A stretch of DNA of 40,578 bases from assembly GCA_964485515.1 (NCBI GenBank), contig CAZALT010000008.1, forward strand, positions 1-40,578, written 5' to 3'. Positions 6,415-13,566 of this stretch are shown here, piece by piece. Under the pieces are notes generated by a model, which was not told the origin of the DNA, did no database searches, and saw only the letters and a list, made by a program, of their open reading frames with translations. Numbering within the stretch: the stretch's first letter is position 1; every line of letters begins with the position of its first letter. The translations under genes and the position numbers were made by a program. This stretch comes from CAZALT01 sp964485515 (GTDB taxonomy: Bacteria > Actinomycetota > Acidimicrobiia > Acidimicrobiales > Acidimicrobilacustridaceae).

Positions 6415-7725
6415 TCAGGGGCTAGTCGGGGTCGCGGTGTCCCGCCGACTCGGGCGCGTCGATCGACTGGCGATGACCCACACGACACCCAACGCGGCGA
6501 GCGCCCAGAGCCACTGCAGGGTGGGGACCGCACGGCTGGAGTTGTTGAGGAGCCCGAACGGCAGACCGATCAACGCCATGGTGGGCAGCAGTCGGAGGTC
6601 GCGGTCGGAGGTCCGACTGCAGGCCAGCGCGGTGCCGATCGCCCCGATCGAGGCGAGCGAGTAGTGCCACCAGGCCAGTGGGGCGATCACCACGAGTCCG
6701 GCCCACGCCAGAGCCCATTGGCGGTCGTCTCGGGGTAGTCGCCAGATGCCCATGGCGACGGCGGCCACGAGCACCACCTTCGCTCCGTTCGCCAACGCCG
6801 AGGCGGAACCGGTGGTCAGCGCGCCGCGAGCGGCGCGGTACACAGCGGCGTCGAGCGCTCCGTTGGAGGGGTTCTCCGCGCCCTGTGCCTCGATGGCCCG
6901 GCTGGCGGTCGCGTAGTCGGTCACCATCTGGGTCCCACCGAAGGCGAGTCCGATCACGCTCAGCGCGGCGAGGGCCGCCACCACGCTCGTGACCAGGACC
7001 CATCGTCGCTGGAGGAGGAGCACCCCGAGGAGCAGGACGGGTAGCAGCTTGAACGACACGACCGCGGTGAGCAGCGCCACGAGCGCCGCCCGCCGCCACC
7101 CCGGGCGATCCCAGGCGGCGACGCCCAACGCGGCCGACGCGAACATCATCGGCGAGGTCTGGCCGAGCCCGATGGGCACGAGCACGAGCGGGGTCATGGC
7201 CACGCTGGTGACCGCGAGGTAGGTAGGGGCGCGCTCGGTTCGCGTCGAGAGCCTGTTCCACATCGCCACCATGCCGATGACCGCGAACGCCGCGGCGGTC
7301 AGGCGCATGAGGCGGAGCGCCAGGTCGGGTCCGAGCCAGGACAGGGCGACCGCGACGGGGACTGCCGGTGCGGGCGAGACGAAGGCCACAGCCGCGTTGG
7401 CGCAATCGAGGGCGTCGCCCATGATCTCGCACGTACGCTCGTGGAACAGAGGCTTGACGTCGAACAGCGATCCGTCCTCGTCGATGTAGACCTGGTCCGG
7501 GTTGCTGCGCACCAGCTCGCCCGCGACGACGAACGGAACGGCGTCCTGGGAGGCGCGTGGATCACGGGCCGTGGCGATGACGAGCCACAGGACCAACATC
7601 GCCATCACGACGAGACCCTGGGGGCTGTGCAGCAGGAGCTGGCGGGCTCGACGACCCCGCTCGACGGCGGCGTCGGCGCCCTTCCCGTCGGTTCCGGTCC
7701 GATCCGCAGTCGAGTCAGAGGACAT
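6415..7725 (-). CDS. Polytopic membrane glycosyltransferase, GT87 (DUF2029) type
   Basis: The 436-residue protein has a charged cytoplasmic N-terminus (residues 1-35) and about ten hydrophobic segments. It carries features of GT-C family 87: an early extracytoplasmic loop after the first segment, GQTSPMMFASAALG near the middle, SFKLLPVLLLG after it, and PLAWWHYSLAS near 345. Characterised GT87 members include mycobacterial mannosyltransferases (PimE) and the arabinosyltransferase AftC, which use polyprenyl-phosphate sugars. Donor and acceptor cannot be read from sequence, but a pathway for polyprenyl-phospho-arabinose is encoded at 36375-39451. It lies downstream of fabF on the same strand but is separated from it by two hairpins. 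TACGCT, 11 nt before the ATG, is a possible own promoter. Confidence 0.75.
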   Translation of the reverse strand: MSSDSTADRTGTDGKGADAAVERGRRARQLLLHSPQGLVVMAMLVLWLVIATARDPRASQDAVPFVVAGELVRSNPDQVYIDEDGSLFDVKPLFHERTCEIMGDALDCANAAVAFVSPAPAVPVAVALSWLGPDLALRLMRLTAAAFAVIGMVAMWNRLSTRTERAPTYLAVTSVAMTPLVLVPIGLGQTSPMMFASAALGVAAWDRPGWRRAALVALLTAVVSFKLLPVLLLGVLLLQRRWVLVTSVVAALAALSVIGLAFGGTQMVTDYATASRAIEAQGAENPSNGALDAAVYRAARGALTTGSASALANGAKVVLVAAVAMGIWRLPRDDRQWALAWAGLVVIAPLAWWHYSLASIGAIGTALACSRTSDRDLRLLPTMALIGLPFGLLNNSSRAVPTLQWLWALAALGVVWVIASRSTRPSRRDTATPTSP

Positions 7726-7742
7726 CTTGGGCGCCGAGCGTA

Positions 7743-7787
7743 CACGGCACCCGCGGTACCTCCTGGGAGGTCGCGGCGGGTGCCGTG
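7743..7787. terminator. Strong nested hairpin between fabF and the GT87 gene
   Basis: The outer arms CACGGCACCCGC (7743-7754) and GCGGGTGCCGTG (7776-7787) pair perfectly over 12 bp. Inside is a second inverted repeat, ACCTCC TG GGAGGT. No T-tract is present on either side. On the minus strand it lies after fabF and just before the presumed GT87 promoter. Confidence 0.6.
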
Positions 7788-7846
7788 GTCACCGAACCTG
7801 GGTTCGCCGCGGTCCGGCGACGGCGCTGATCTGGCCCGACGGACAA

Positions 7847-7868
7847 GTGCGGCGCGTCACCGCCGCAC
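7847..7868 (-). terminator. Hairpin directly after fabF
   Basis: The 8-bp arms GTGCGGCG and CGCCGCAC enclose 6 nt and begin 11 nt after the fabF stop codon on the minus strand, followed by a short TTGTCC. This is the likely end or processing point of the fab operon transcript. Confidence 0.5.
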
Positions 7869-7878
7869 CAACGGACGA

Positions 7879-9087
7879 TCAGCTGGGCGGAGCGATCACC
7901 ACACAGGCGTTGTGGCCGCCGAAGCCGAAGCTGTTCGAGATGATCGGACCTGGGGTCCAGTCGCGAGCCTGGCCGGCGACGATGTCGATGGGGGCCATGT
8001 CGGGATCGGGGGTGGTGTAGCCGACCGTCGGCGGGATGAGGCCCTTCTGGATCGACAGCACGGCCGACACGGCTTCGATGGACCCGGCACCGCCGAGCGA
8101 ATGGCCGGTGATGCCCTTGATCGAGGTGACCGGCACGCCGTTCTCGCCGAACACCTTGGTGATGGCGGCCGCCTCGGCCGCGTCGTTCAGCGGGGTGGAC
8201 GTGCCGTGGGCGTTGACCTGCTTGATGTCGGCCGCGCTGATGCCCGAATCCGCCAGCGCGAGCTCGATGGCGTTGATCGCACCCACGCCACCGGGCGACG
8301 GGGCCGTGATGTGGTGGGCGTCGGCCGTGCTGGCTGAACCGAGCACCTCGGCGAGGATGGTGGCGCCGCGGGCCACCGCGGCGTCCCACTCCTCGAGGAC
8401 GAGCACGCCGCCGCCTTCGGCCAGCATGAAGCCGTCACGGTCCTTGTCGAACGGCATCGAGACGCCGGAGGTGGACATGGCCGTCATGTTGGTGAACCCA
8501 GCGATGCCGGTGGCGGTCATGGCCGCTTCGGTGCTGCCCGCGATGACCGCGTCGCAGCGGCCGTGGGCGATGAGCCGGGCGCCGTTGCCCACTGACATGG
8601 TGCCGGCGGCGCACGCGGTGACCGTGTTCTCACACGGACCCTGCCAGCCGTAGCGCATGGAGATGGCGGCGGCAGCCGCGTTGGCCATCATCATGGGCAC
8701 GAGGAACGGCGACACCCGACGGGGGCCCTTCTCGTGGTTGACGACGACCTGCTCCTCGATGGAGATGAGCCCACCCACACCCGTGCCGATCCACACGCCG
8801 CGGCGCTGCGGATCGCCCACCGGGTCTCCCGACTGCTCGAGCGCCTGGCCGGCCGCCGAGAGGGCGAACTGGGCGAAGCGATCGGTGCGGCGGGCTTCCT
8901 TGGGGTTGTCGAACCAGGGGCTCGGATCCCAGTCGTCGATCGACCGTGGGCCCTCCGGGGCCGGGCCGAGGAGGCCGTCCCAGAAGGCGTCGACGCCGAC
9001 TCCGGCGCGGGCCACGACACCGATGCCGGTGACGGCAACCCGCCGTCGCGTGATCGTGCGACCCGAGGTGGGGGTGGGCTCAGCCAT
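7879..9087 (-). CDS. fabF: Beta-ketoacyl-ACP synthase II
   Basis: At 402 residues this is a typical KAS II, which condenses malonyl-ACP with a growing acyl-ACP. The Cys-His-His triad is visible: Cys159 in NTVTACAAGTMSVG, His294 in NAHGTSTPLND, and His329 with Lys324 in KGITGHSLGGAGS. The C-terminal NSFGFGGHNACVV is the family's glycine-rich end. The ATG overlaps the acpP stop by one base (TGATG), so the two are translationally coupled. It is the last gene of the fabD-fabH-fabG-acpP-fabF operon, and hairpins follow. Only one KAS I/II gene is present, unlike the kasA-kasB pair of mycobacteria. Confidence 0.97.
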   Translation of the reverse strand: MAEPTPTSGRTITRRRVAVTGIGVVARAGVGVDAFWDGLLGPAPEGPRSIDDWDPSPWFDNPKEARRTDRFAQFALSAAGQALEQSGDPVGDPQRRGVWIGTGVGGLISIEEQVVVNHEKGPRRVSPFLVPMMMANAAAAAISMRYGWQGPCENTVTACAAGTMSVGNGARLIAHGRCDAVIAGSTEAAMTATGIAGFTNMTAMSTSGVSMPFDKDRDGFMLAEGGGVLVLEEWDAAVARGATILAEVLGSASTADAHHITAPSPGGVGAINAIELALADSGISAADIKQVNAHGTSTPLNDAAEAAAITKVFGENGVPVTSIKGITGHSLGGAGSIEAVSAVLSIQKGLIPPTVGYTTPDPDMAPIDIVAGQARDWTPGPIISNSFGFGGHNACVVIAPPS

Positions 9088-9323
9088 CAGAGCTTGGAGA
9101 CGACGAGGTCGAACGCGCCACCGATGGTGGTGATGCCCTCGAGCTCGGACTCGTCGACGGTGACGTCGAACTCTTCTTCGAGCGCCATGACCAGCTCGAC
9201 GAGGTCGAGGCTGTCGGCGTCGAGGTCGTCGGCGAAGGACGCCTCGGGGACCACCTTGTCGGCATCGACGGCGAGGACCTCGACCGCCGCCTTCTTGAAC
9301 CGTTCGAAGTTCTCGTCGCTCAC
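9087..9323 (-). CDS. acpP: Acyl carrier protein
   Basis: The 78-residue acidic protein carries growing fatty acyl chains on a 4'-phosphopantetheine arm. The attachment site is Ser38 in DDLDADSLDLVELVMALEEE, the canonical DSL motif at the start of helix II. It lacks the C-terminal extension of mycobacterial AcpM. A Shine-Dalgarno-like AGGGAGAA lies just upstream of the ATG. It sits between fabG (107 nt away) and fabF (1-nt overlap), the common arrangement in FAS-II clusters. Confidence 0.97.
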   Translation of the reverse strand: MSDENFERFKKAAVEVLAVDADKVVPEASFADDLDADSLDLVELVMALEEEFDVTVDESELEGITTIGGAFDLVVSKL

Positions 9324-9429
9324 TGCTGTTCTCCCTCTTGGTTTTGAGACTGGCTGGTTTCTGAGACAGGTTCGATGTGCGCTCGGGCCGGTTGGGTCCG
9401 GACGCTGACCGATGAAGTCGAAAGCCTAA

Positions 9430-10149
9430 TCACCACGGACCCATGCCGAGGCCGCCGTCGACGGGGATGACCGCACCGGTGATGTAGCCGGCACCGTCGG
9501 ATGCCAGGAAGCTGATGGTGGCGGCCACCTCGTCGGGGGTGCCGAGCCGTCCGAGCGGCACGGCGCCTTCGATGAGCGCCTGGCGGTCGTCGCCGACCGC
9601 GCTGAGCATGTCGGTGGCGATGGGGCCCGGGGCGACCACGTTGACGGTGATGCCCCGCGACGCGAACTCGCGAGCCAGCGATCGGCCGAGTCCGACGAGG
9701 CCGGACTTGGACGCGGCGTAGTTGGCCTGGCCGGCCTGGCCGGTGGTGCCGACGACCGAACCGATGAGGATGATCCGTCCCCAGCGGGCGCGCATCATCT
9801 TGTGCACGGCGCGCTTGGCGACCCGGAAGCCGCCGGTGAGGTTGGTGTCGAGCACGCTCGAGAAGTCGTCCTCGCCCATGCGCAGCACGAGCATGTCGGC
9901 GGTGGCGCCCGCGTTGGACACGAGCACCTCGACCGGGCCGAGCTCCTCCTCGATGGTCGTGAACGCCGCGTCGACTTGCTCGCTGTCGGTGACATCGCAC
10001 GCCACGGCGAGGATGCCCTTCGCCTCGTCGGCGTCGGGCGGCCCGCTGCGGTAGGTGACCGCGACCTTGTTGCCTTCGTCGCGGAGCCGTTGCGCCGTGG
10101 CGAGCCCGATGCCCTTCGCTCCGCCGGTCACGAGGATCACCCTGCTCAT
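9430..10149 (-). CDS. fabG: 3-oxoacyl-ACP reductase
   Basis: The 239-residue short-chain dehydrogenase reduces 3-oxoacyl-ACP with NADPH. The cofactor loop GGAKGIG is at residues 9-15, NAG at 79-81, and the catalytic residues are Ser131, Tyr144 and Lys148 with correct spacing. The end GYITGAVIPVDGGLGMG is typical. The ATG at 10149 overlaps the fabH stop by four bases. A much longer open frame upstream is only the fabH coding region read in another frame. Confidence 0.96.
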   Translation of the reverse strand: MSRVILVTGGAKGIGLATAQRLRDEGNKVAVTYRSGPPDADEAKGILAVACDVTDSEQVDAAFTTIEEELGPVEVLVSNAGATADMLVLRMGEDDFSSVLDTNLTGGFRVAKRAVHKMMRARWGRIILIGSVVGTTGQAGQANYAASKSGLVGLGRSLAREFASRGITVNVVAPGPIATDMLSAVGDDRQALIEGAVPLGRLGTPDEVAATISFLASDGAGYITGAVIPVDGGLGMGPW

Positions 10150-11204
10150 CGTTTGCTCCGCTCTCCGCCGCTCGGGCGGGCGTTCTGCTTCGAACTGTCG
10201 GTGGTGGGGTCGTTCGCCCCGAGGGCGTTGGAGGTCGTGGCTCGGTCGTGGCCGGGATCCCAGCGCACGATCGCGCTGGCCCAGCTCATGCCGGCACCGA
10301 AGCCGAGGAAGAGGACGAGGTCGCCCGCGGCAAGCCGGCCCTGGTCGATGGCGTCGACGAGGGCGAGGGGGATCGACGCCGACGACGTGTTGCCCGTGGA
10401 CTCCAGCACGGTCGCGGTGCGGTCCATGGGGATGCCGAGTCGATTCGCCGCGGCTTCGATGATGCGGATGTTGGCCTGGTGGGGGACGACGAGGGCGATG
10501 TCCTCCGCGTCGACGCCGGCGCGTTCGAGCGCCTTCTTGCCCGACGAGACCATGACCCGGACGGCCTGGCGGAACACCTCTTTGCCGTCCATGGTCATGT
10601 GGCCGCCGTGGTCGGCGTAGAGGATGTGGCGGGAGGCACCGTTGGAGCCGAGGTCCCAGCCGAGCAGGGTGCCCGGGCCGTCGACGGACTCGATGACCAC
10701 CGCGCCCGCTCCGTCGCCGAACAGGATGGCGGTGTTGCGGTCGGTGCGGTCGGTGATGCGGCTGAGGTGCTCCGAGCCGACGAGGAGGATCCGTTCGGCC
10801 CCGACGGCGACCAGACCGGCGGCGTGGACGAGGCCGTAGACGAAGCCCGAGCAGGCGGCGTTGATGTCGACGGCGCCACCGGCGATGTCGAGGGCGTCCT
10901 GCACGGTCGAGGCGGTCGACGGCATCTGCTGGTCGGGTGACGTCGTGGCCACGAGGACCTCGTCGATGTCGCCGGGATCGATCCCGGCGACCTCGATGGC
11001 TCCTCGGCCGGCGATGATCCCGAGCTCGGAGGCCGACGAGCCGACCCGCCGCTCCTTGATGCCGGTGCGTTCGGTGATCCAGATGTCGGTGGTGTCGAGC
11101 GACGCCTCGAGCTCGGCGTTGGACAGCACGCCCTCGGGCAGGGCGGTGCCCCATCCGGTGATGCGGATGCCGCGTGCCGTCGAGGACGACGCCTGGGGGC
11201 TCAT
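10146..11204 (-). CDS. fabH: Beta-ketoacyl-ACP synthase III
   Basis: This 352-residue enzyme starts fatty acid synthesis by condensing acyl-CoA with malonyl-ACP. The triad is Cys118 (INAACSGFVYG), His242 (VPHQANIRI) and Asn272 (ESTGNTSSASIP). The start is the ATG that overlaps the fabD stop by one base. The normal family end GFGAGMSWASAIVRW is followed by about 35 extra polar residues (Asp, Thr, Ser, Asn, Arg), an unusual tail that contains the stop overlap with fabG and is probably disordered. Confidence 0.96.
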   Translation of the reverse strand: MSPQASSSTARGIRITGWGTALPEGVLSNAELEASLDTTDIWITERTGIKERRVGSSASELGIIAGRGAIEVAGIDPGDIDEVLVATTSPDQQMPSTASTVQDALDIAGGAVDINAACSGFVYGLVHAAGLVAVGAERILLVGSEHLSRITDRTDRNTAILFGDGAGAVVIESVDGPGTLLGWDLGSNGASRHILYADHGGHMTMDGKEVFRQAVRVMVSSGKKALERAGVDAEDIALVVPHQANIRIIEAAANRLGIPMDRTATVLESTGNTSSASIPLALVDAIDQGRLAAGDLVLFLGFGAGMSWASAIVRWDPGHDRATTSNALGANDPTTDSSKQNARPSGGERSKR

Positions 11205-12376
11205 CAGGCCGTCCGCAACCAGGCGATGGGCTGGCTGATCGTCACGCGTTCGCCTTCCATGGCGAGCACGCCCATGAGCGTGCCGGCGAAGGGGGAGCGC
11301 ACCTCGGTCGAGCCGACGTGGCCGATGACCGTGCCGGGTACGAGCGGTGCGCCTTCGGCGAGCGCTTCGGGGGTGAAGACCCCGGCCGATGGGCTGACGA
11401 CCACGCGCTCGGTGGCGAAGAGGTGCTCGCCTTCGCCGCCGCCAAGGGCGTCGGTGGGCGGCGCGGCGAGTACTTCGAGCAGCGTGTCGAGGTCGTCGGG
11501 CGTGGACACCGTGAGGTTCTTGGCGCCCGTGACGGTGCGCTTGGCCAGACCGGACAGCACGGCGCCGGGGCCGAGTGACACGAAGGTGTCGAAGCCGTCG
11601 TCGGCCATGTTGTAGAGGATCTGTCGCCAGCGGACCGGACTGGTGAGCTGGCGGGCCAGGAGGTCGGCCCACTCGTCAGGCGACGTGTGGGCCTTGGCAT
11701 CGACGTTGGCGTACACGGGCAGCTCGGGTGCACGGAGGTCGGCCCCCGCGATCGCTGCCGCGAGCCGCTCGGCGGCGGGGGCCATGAACGGCGTGTGGAA
11801 CGCGCCGCTGACCTCGAGGGCCATCAGCTTCTTGGCGCCGGCCTCCTTGGCGAGCACGCCGGCGGCCTCGATGGCGGCGGGTGCGCCGGCGATGACGACC
11901 TGGCCGGGGGCGTTGTAGTTGGCGACCCAGACGTCGCCGTCGACCTGCTCGCAGACCTCTTTGACCGCGGAGTCGTCGAGGCCGAGGACGGCCGACATGG
12001 TGCCGACCGGGTCCGTGGCGGCCTCGCCCATCGCTTCGCCGCGCTCGGCGACGAGGGTGGCGCCGTCGGCGACCGACACAGCACCCGAGGCCATGAGCGC
12101 GGTGTACTCGCCCAGGGAGTGCCCTGCCATCGCGGCGGGTTCGACGCCGAGGCGGACCACGGCGTCCATGACCACGAGGCTGGTGACGAACGTGGCGAGC
12201 TGGGCGTTGCGCGTGGCCCGCAGCTCGTCGGCGTCGGCTCGCCGGAGGAGGTGATCGAGGTCTCGGCCCACCGCGTCGGAGGCTTCGGTGACGACCTCCC
12301 ACGACGGGTGGCCGACCCAGGGTTCGCCCATGCCGGGCTTCTGGGAGCCCTGGCCGGGGAAGGTGAAGGCGATCAT
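11204..12376 (-). CDS. fabD: Malonyl-CoA:ACP transacylase with a C-terminal biotinyl/lipoyl-like domain
   Basis: Residues 1-305 form a normal FabD, which moves malonyl from CoA to ACP. FPGQGSQ opens the protein, catalytic Ser87 is in GHSLGEYTAL, Arg112 and His194 (GAFHTPF) complete the site. Residues 322-390 are extra. They show two half-repeats of the biotinyl/lipoyl hammerhead type: SPSAGVFTPEALAEGAPLVP with TVIGHV, and VRSPFAGTLMGVLAMEG with ERVTISQPIAWL. The turn between them reads GSTEV, with no acceptor lysine, so no biotin or lipoate is expected. I chose the ATG at 12376 because the FabD fold starts there; the frame extends to a GTG at 12478 through unrelated sequence. It is the first gene of the fab operon. 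Confidence 0.93.
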   Translation of the reverse strand: MIAFTFPGQGSQKPGMGEPWVGHPSWEVVTEASDAVGRDLDHLLRRADADELRATRNAQLATFVTSLVVMDAVVRLGVEPAAMAGHSLGEYTALMASGAVSVADGATLVAERGEAMGEAATDPVGTMSAVLGLDDSAVKEVCEQVDGDVWVANYNAPGQVVIAGAPAAIEAAGVLAKEAGAKKLMALEVSGAFHTPFMAPAAERLAAAIAGADLRAPELPVYANVDAKAHTSPDEWADLLARQLTSPVRWRQILYNMADDGFDTFVSLGPGAVLSGLAKRTVTGAKNLTVSTPDDLDTLLEVLAAPPTDALGGGEGEHLFATERVVVSPSAGVFTPEALAEGAPLVPGTVIGHVGSTEVRSPFAGTLMGVLAMEGERVTISQPIAWLRTA

Positions 12377-12505
12377 CGGTGGGCGAGGGTCCTCTCGAGG
12401 TGCGGCCAGGACGGGTGGCAGCTGGGCGACGGGGTGCTGGTTGATGGAGCTCTGGTCGGGGGGATCGCCGGGCACCACACGGGTGCGGCAGCGAGATGGA
12501 CAGGT

Positions 12506-12565
12506 GATCGGGGCAGGCCTGATCGGTACGGGCCTGAACGGTACGGGCCTGAACGGTACGGGTCG
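12506..12565. repeat. 15-bp tandem repeat, four copies
   Basis: The units are GATCGGGGCAGGCCT, GATCGGTACGGGCCT, GAACGGTACGGGCCT and GAACGGTACGGGTCG. The array lies upstream of fabD, between it and the end of the gene at 12615, so it sits in or near the fab operon promoter region. The copies show stepwise divergence along the array. Confidence 0.92.
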
Positions 12566-12614
12566 AGGGCTGGACCCGACCTGGCTCTTAGACCATCACG
12601 CGCAGCGAGATCTT

Positions 12615-12833
12615 TCAATCTTCTGGATCGATGCGCGTCGGGTCAGGGGTCTCGTCGCTCGACCGCTCGTGCGCCCACTCGATGTCGACCTGGGCGAGAT
12701 CGGTGTGGTCGTAGCGACGGTGGAAGTCGTCCGCGTTGCGGCGGAAGGCCGCACGCCGGTACACGAGCAAGGCGAGCCCCGCGAGGGCTACGAGCCCGAC
12801 GAGGACCACCGCAGGTGGTCGGCGGCAGGCCAT
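12615..12833 (-). CDS. Small single-pass membrane protein
   Basis: This is a 72-residue open frame of unknown function. After a basic start (MACRRPP) there is one transmembrane segment (about residues 8-26, rich in Val, Leu and Ala), then a basic stretch and a charged tail with acidic residues at the C-terminus. An alternative ATG lies at 12857, using the last A of the CCA end of the tRNA-Leu gene; it would add eight residues. No Shine-Dalgarno sequence is visible for either start, so translation is not certain. Basic residues after the segment suggest N-out, C-in topology. Confidence 0.5.
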   Translation of the reverse strand: MACRRPPAVVLVGLVALAGLALLVYRRAAFRRNADDFHRRYDHTDLAQVDIEWAHERSSDETPDPTRIDPED

Positions 12834-12856
12834 CTGCGGTCGGCAGGGAGAGGACA

Positions 12857-12943
12857 TGGTGCGGGTGGTGGGACTTGAACCCACACGGACTTTCGTCCAA
12901 CGGTGTTTGAGACCGTCGCGTCTGCCGATTCCGCCACACCCGC
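12857..12943 (-). tRNA. tRNA-Leu(CAA)
   Basis: Read on the minus strand, the gene folds into a long-variable-arm (class II) tRNA. The acceptor stem GCGGGTG pairs with CACCCGC, the D-loop segment is GGCGGAATCGGCAGACGC, the anticodon stem ACGGT/ACCGT encloses CTCAAAC (anticodon CAA, codon UUG), the variable arm contains TGGACGAAAGTCC, and the T-arm holds GGTTCAAGTCCC. Discriminator A and CCA are encoded in the DNA. Anticodon, variable arm and D-loop agree on leucine. Confidence 0.96.
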
Positions 12944-12959
12944 GAGGTCTGGCGTCTTG

Positions 12960-12965
12960 AGCATA
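12960..12965 (-). promoter_or_regulatory. -10 element (TATGCT) for the tRNA-Leu gene
   Basis: TATGCT on the minus strand ends 16 nt before the mature 5' end, which would give a leader of about ten bases for RNase P removal. No good -35 is visible at 17 nt. Confidence 0.5.
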
Positions 12966-13043
12966 GAAGCCCGGGGCGCGTGCTCCCGACGAAGCACCGT
13001 GGTCCTGGCTCGGCGCTGGCGCGTGACCGCCGCGGCGCGGTCC

Positions 13044-13049
13044 TACACT
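13044..13049 (+). promoter_or_regulatory. -10 element (TACACT) for leaderless small coiled-coil gene
   Basis: TACACT is followed by six bases (CGCCCC) and the ATG at 13056, with no ribosome binding site. Confidence 0.6.
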
Positions 13050-13055
13050 CGCCCC

Positions 13056-13355
13056 ATGTCCCGCAGTCTGGTCGAGCGCCGACTCGCCGAGCTCACCGTG
13101 GAGATGGGTGCTCGCCGGCGCGAGCTGCGGATCGCCGACGAGCAGCTCGCGCAGCTCGCCGAGGAGGCCGACGACGCCCGACTGCGGTCGCTCGTCTCCG
13201 AGACCCCGCTCGCCGAGCGGGAGCACCGCGAGGCCAAGAAGCACGCGGATGCGATGCGGCGCCATCGTGACGAGGTCGCCGCGGCCATCGCCCGCATCGA
13301 GCGCACGCAGGACGACCTCCTCGACAAGCTCATCGCCGAGTCCAAGCGTCCCTGA
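13056..13355 (+). CDS. Small coiled-coil protein of unknown function
   Basis: The 99-residue protein is almost entirely charged and helical, with heptad-like runs of Leu/Ala/Ile among Glu, Arg and Lys (LVERRLAELTVEMGARRREL, later AIARIERTQDDLLDKLIAE). It has no signal peptide, cysteine or recognisable catalytic motif. A parallel or antiparallel coiled-coil dimer is likely. The start at 13056 is supported by a -10 element at exact leaderless spacing. It stands alone between the tRNA and the SLH gene. I do not recognise the family. Confidence 0.75.
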   Translation: MSRSLVERRLAELTVEMGARRRELRIADEQLAQLAEEADDARLRSLVSETPLAEREHREAKKHADAMRRHRDEVAAAIARIERTQDDLLDKLIAESKRP

Positions 13356-13356
13356 C

Positions 13357-13370
13357 GTCGCTTCAGCGAC
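13357..13370 (+). terminator. Short hairpin after the coiled-coil gene
   Basis: The arms GTCGCT and AGCGAC with a TC centre lie 2 nt past the stop codon at 13353-13355. The loop is very tight and there is no T-tract, so this is a weak candidate. Confidence 0.25.
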
Positions 13371-13454
13371 ATGCATGGTCCTGTTCTCGGTCGGCCATGG
13401 TCGACGAATCGCGCGCGCGGTGGAGCGCGACGACAAAGATCGGGGCGAATGCCT

Positions 13455-13494
13455 TAGGATCCCCTCGATCCCAGTCGATGATCACACGGTGATC
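13455..13494 (+). promoter_or_regulatory. Putative promoter and operator-like palindrome upstream of the SLH gene
   Basis: TAGGAT (13455-13460) is a possible -10 with a transcription start near 13467, giving a leader of about 100 nt. At 13480-13494 lies the inverted repeat GATCAC ACG GTGATC, placed just downstream of the presumed start, where a repressor could act. The rest of the 211-bp gap (13356-13566) shows no gene. Confidence 0.4.
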
Positions 13495-13566
13495 CCGACA
13501 TCTCGACCACTTGCACCACGGCGGCGCCGACTCTGGGGATCGGACCGACCGACGAAAGGCGGGCAC

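Noticed and set aside
12377..12478. Extended fabD start at GTG 12478
   Set aside because: The 34 extra residues are Pro-rich and unlike FabD N-termini; the fold starts at MIAFTFPGQG.
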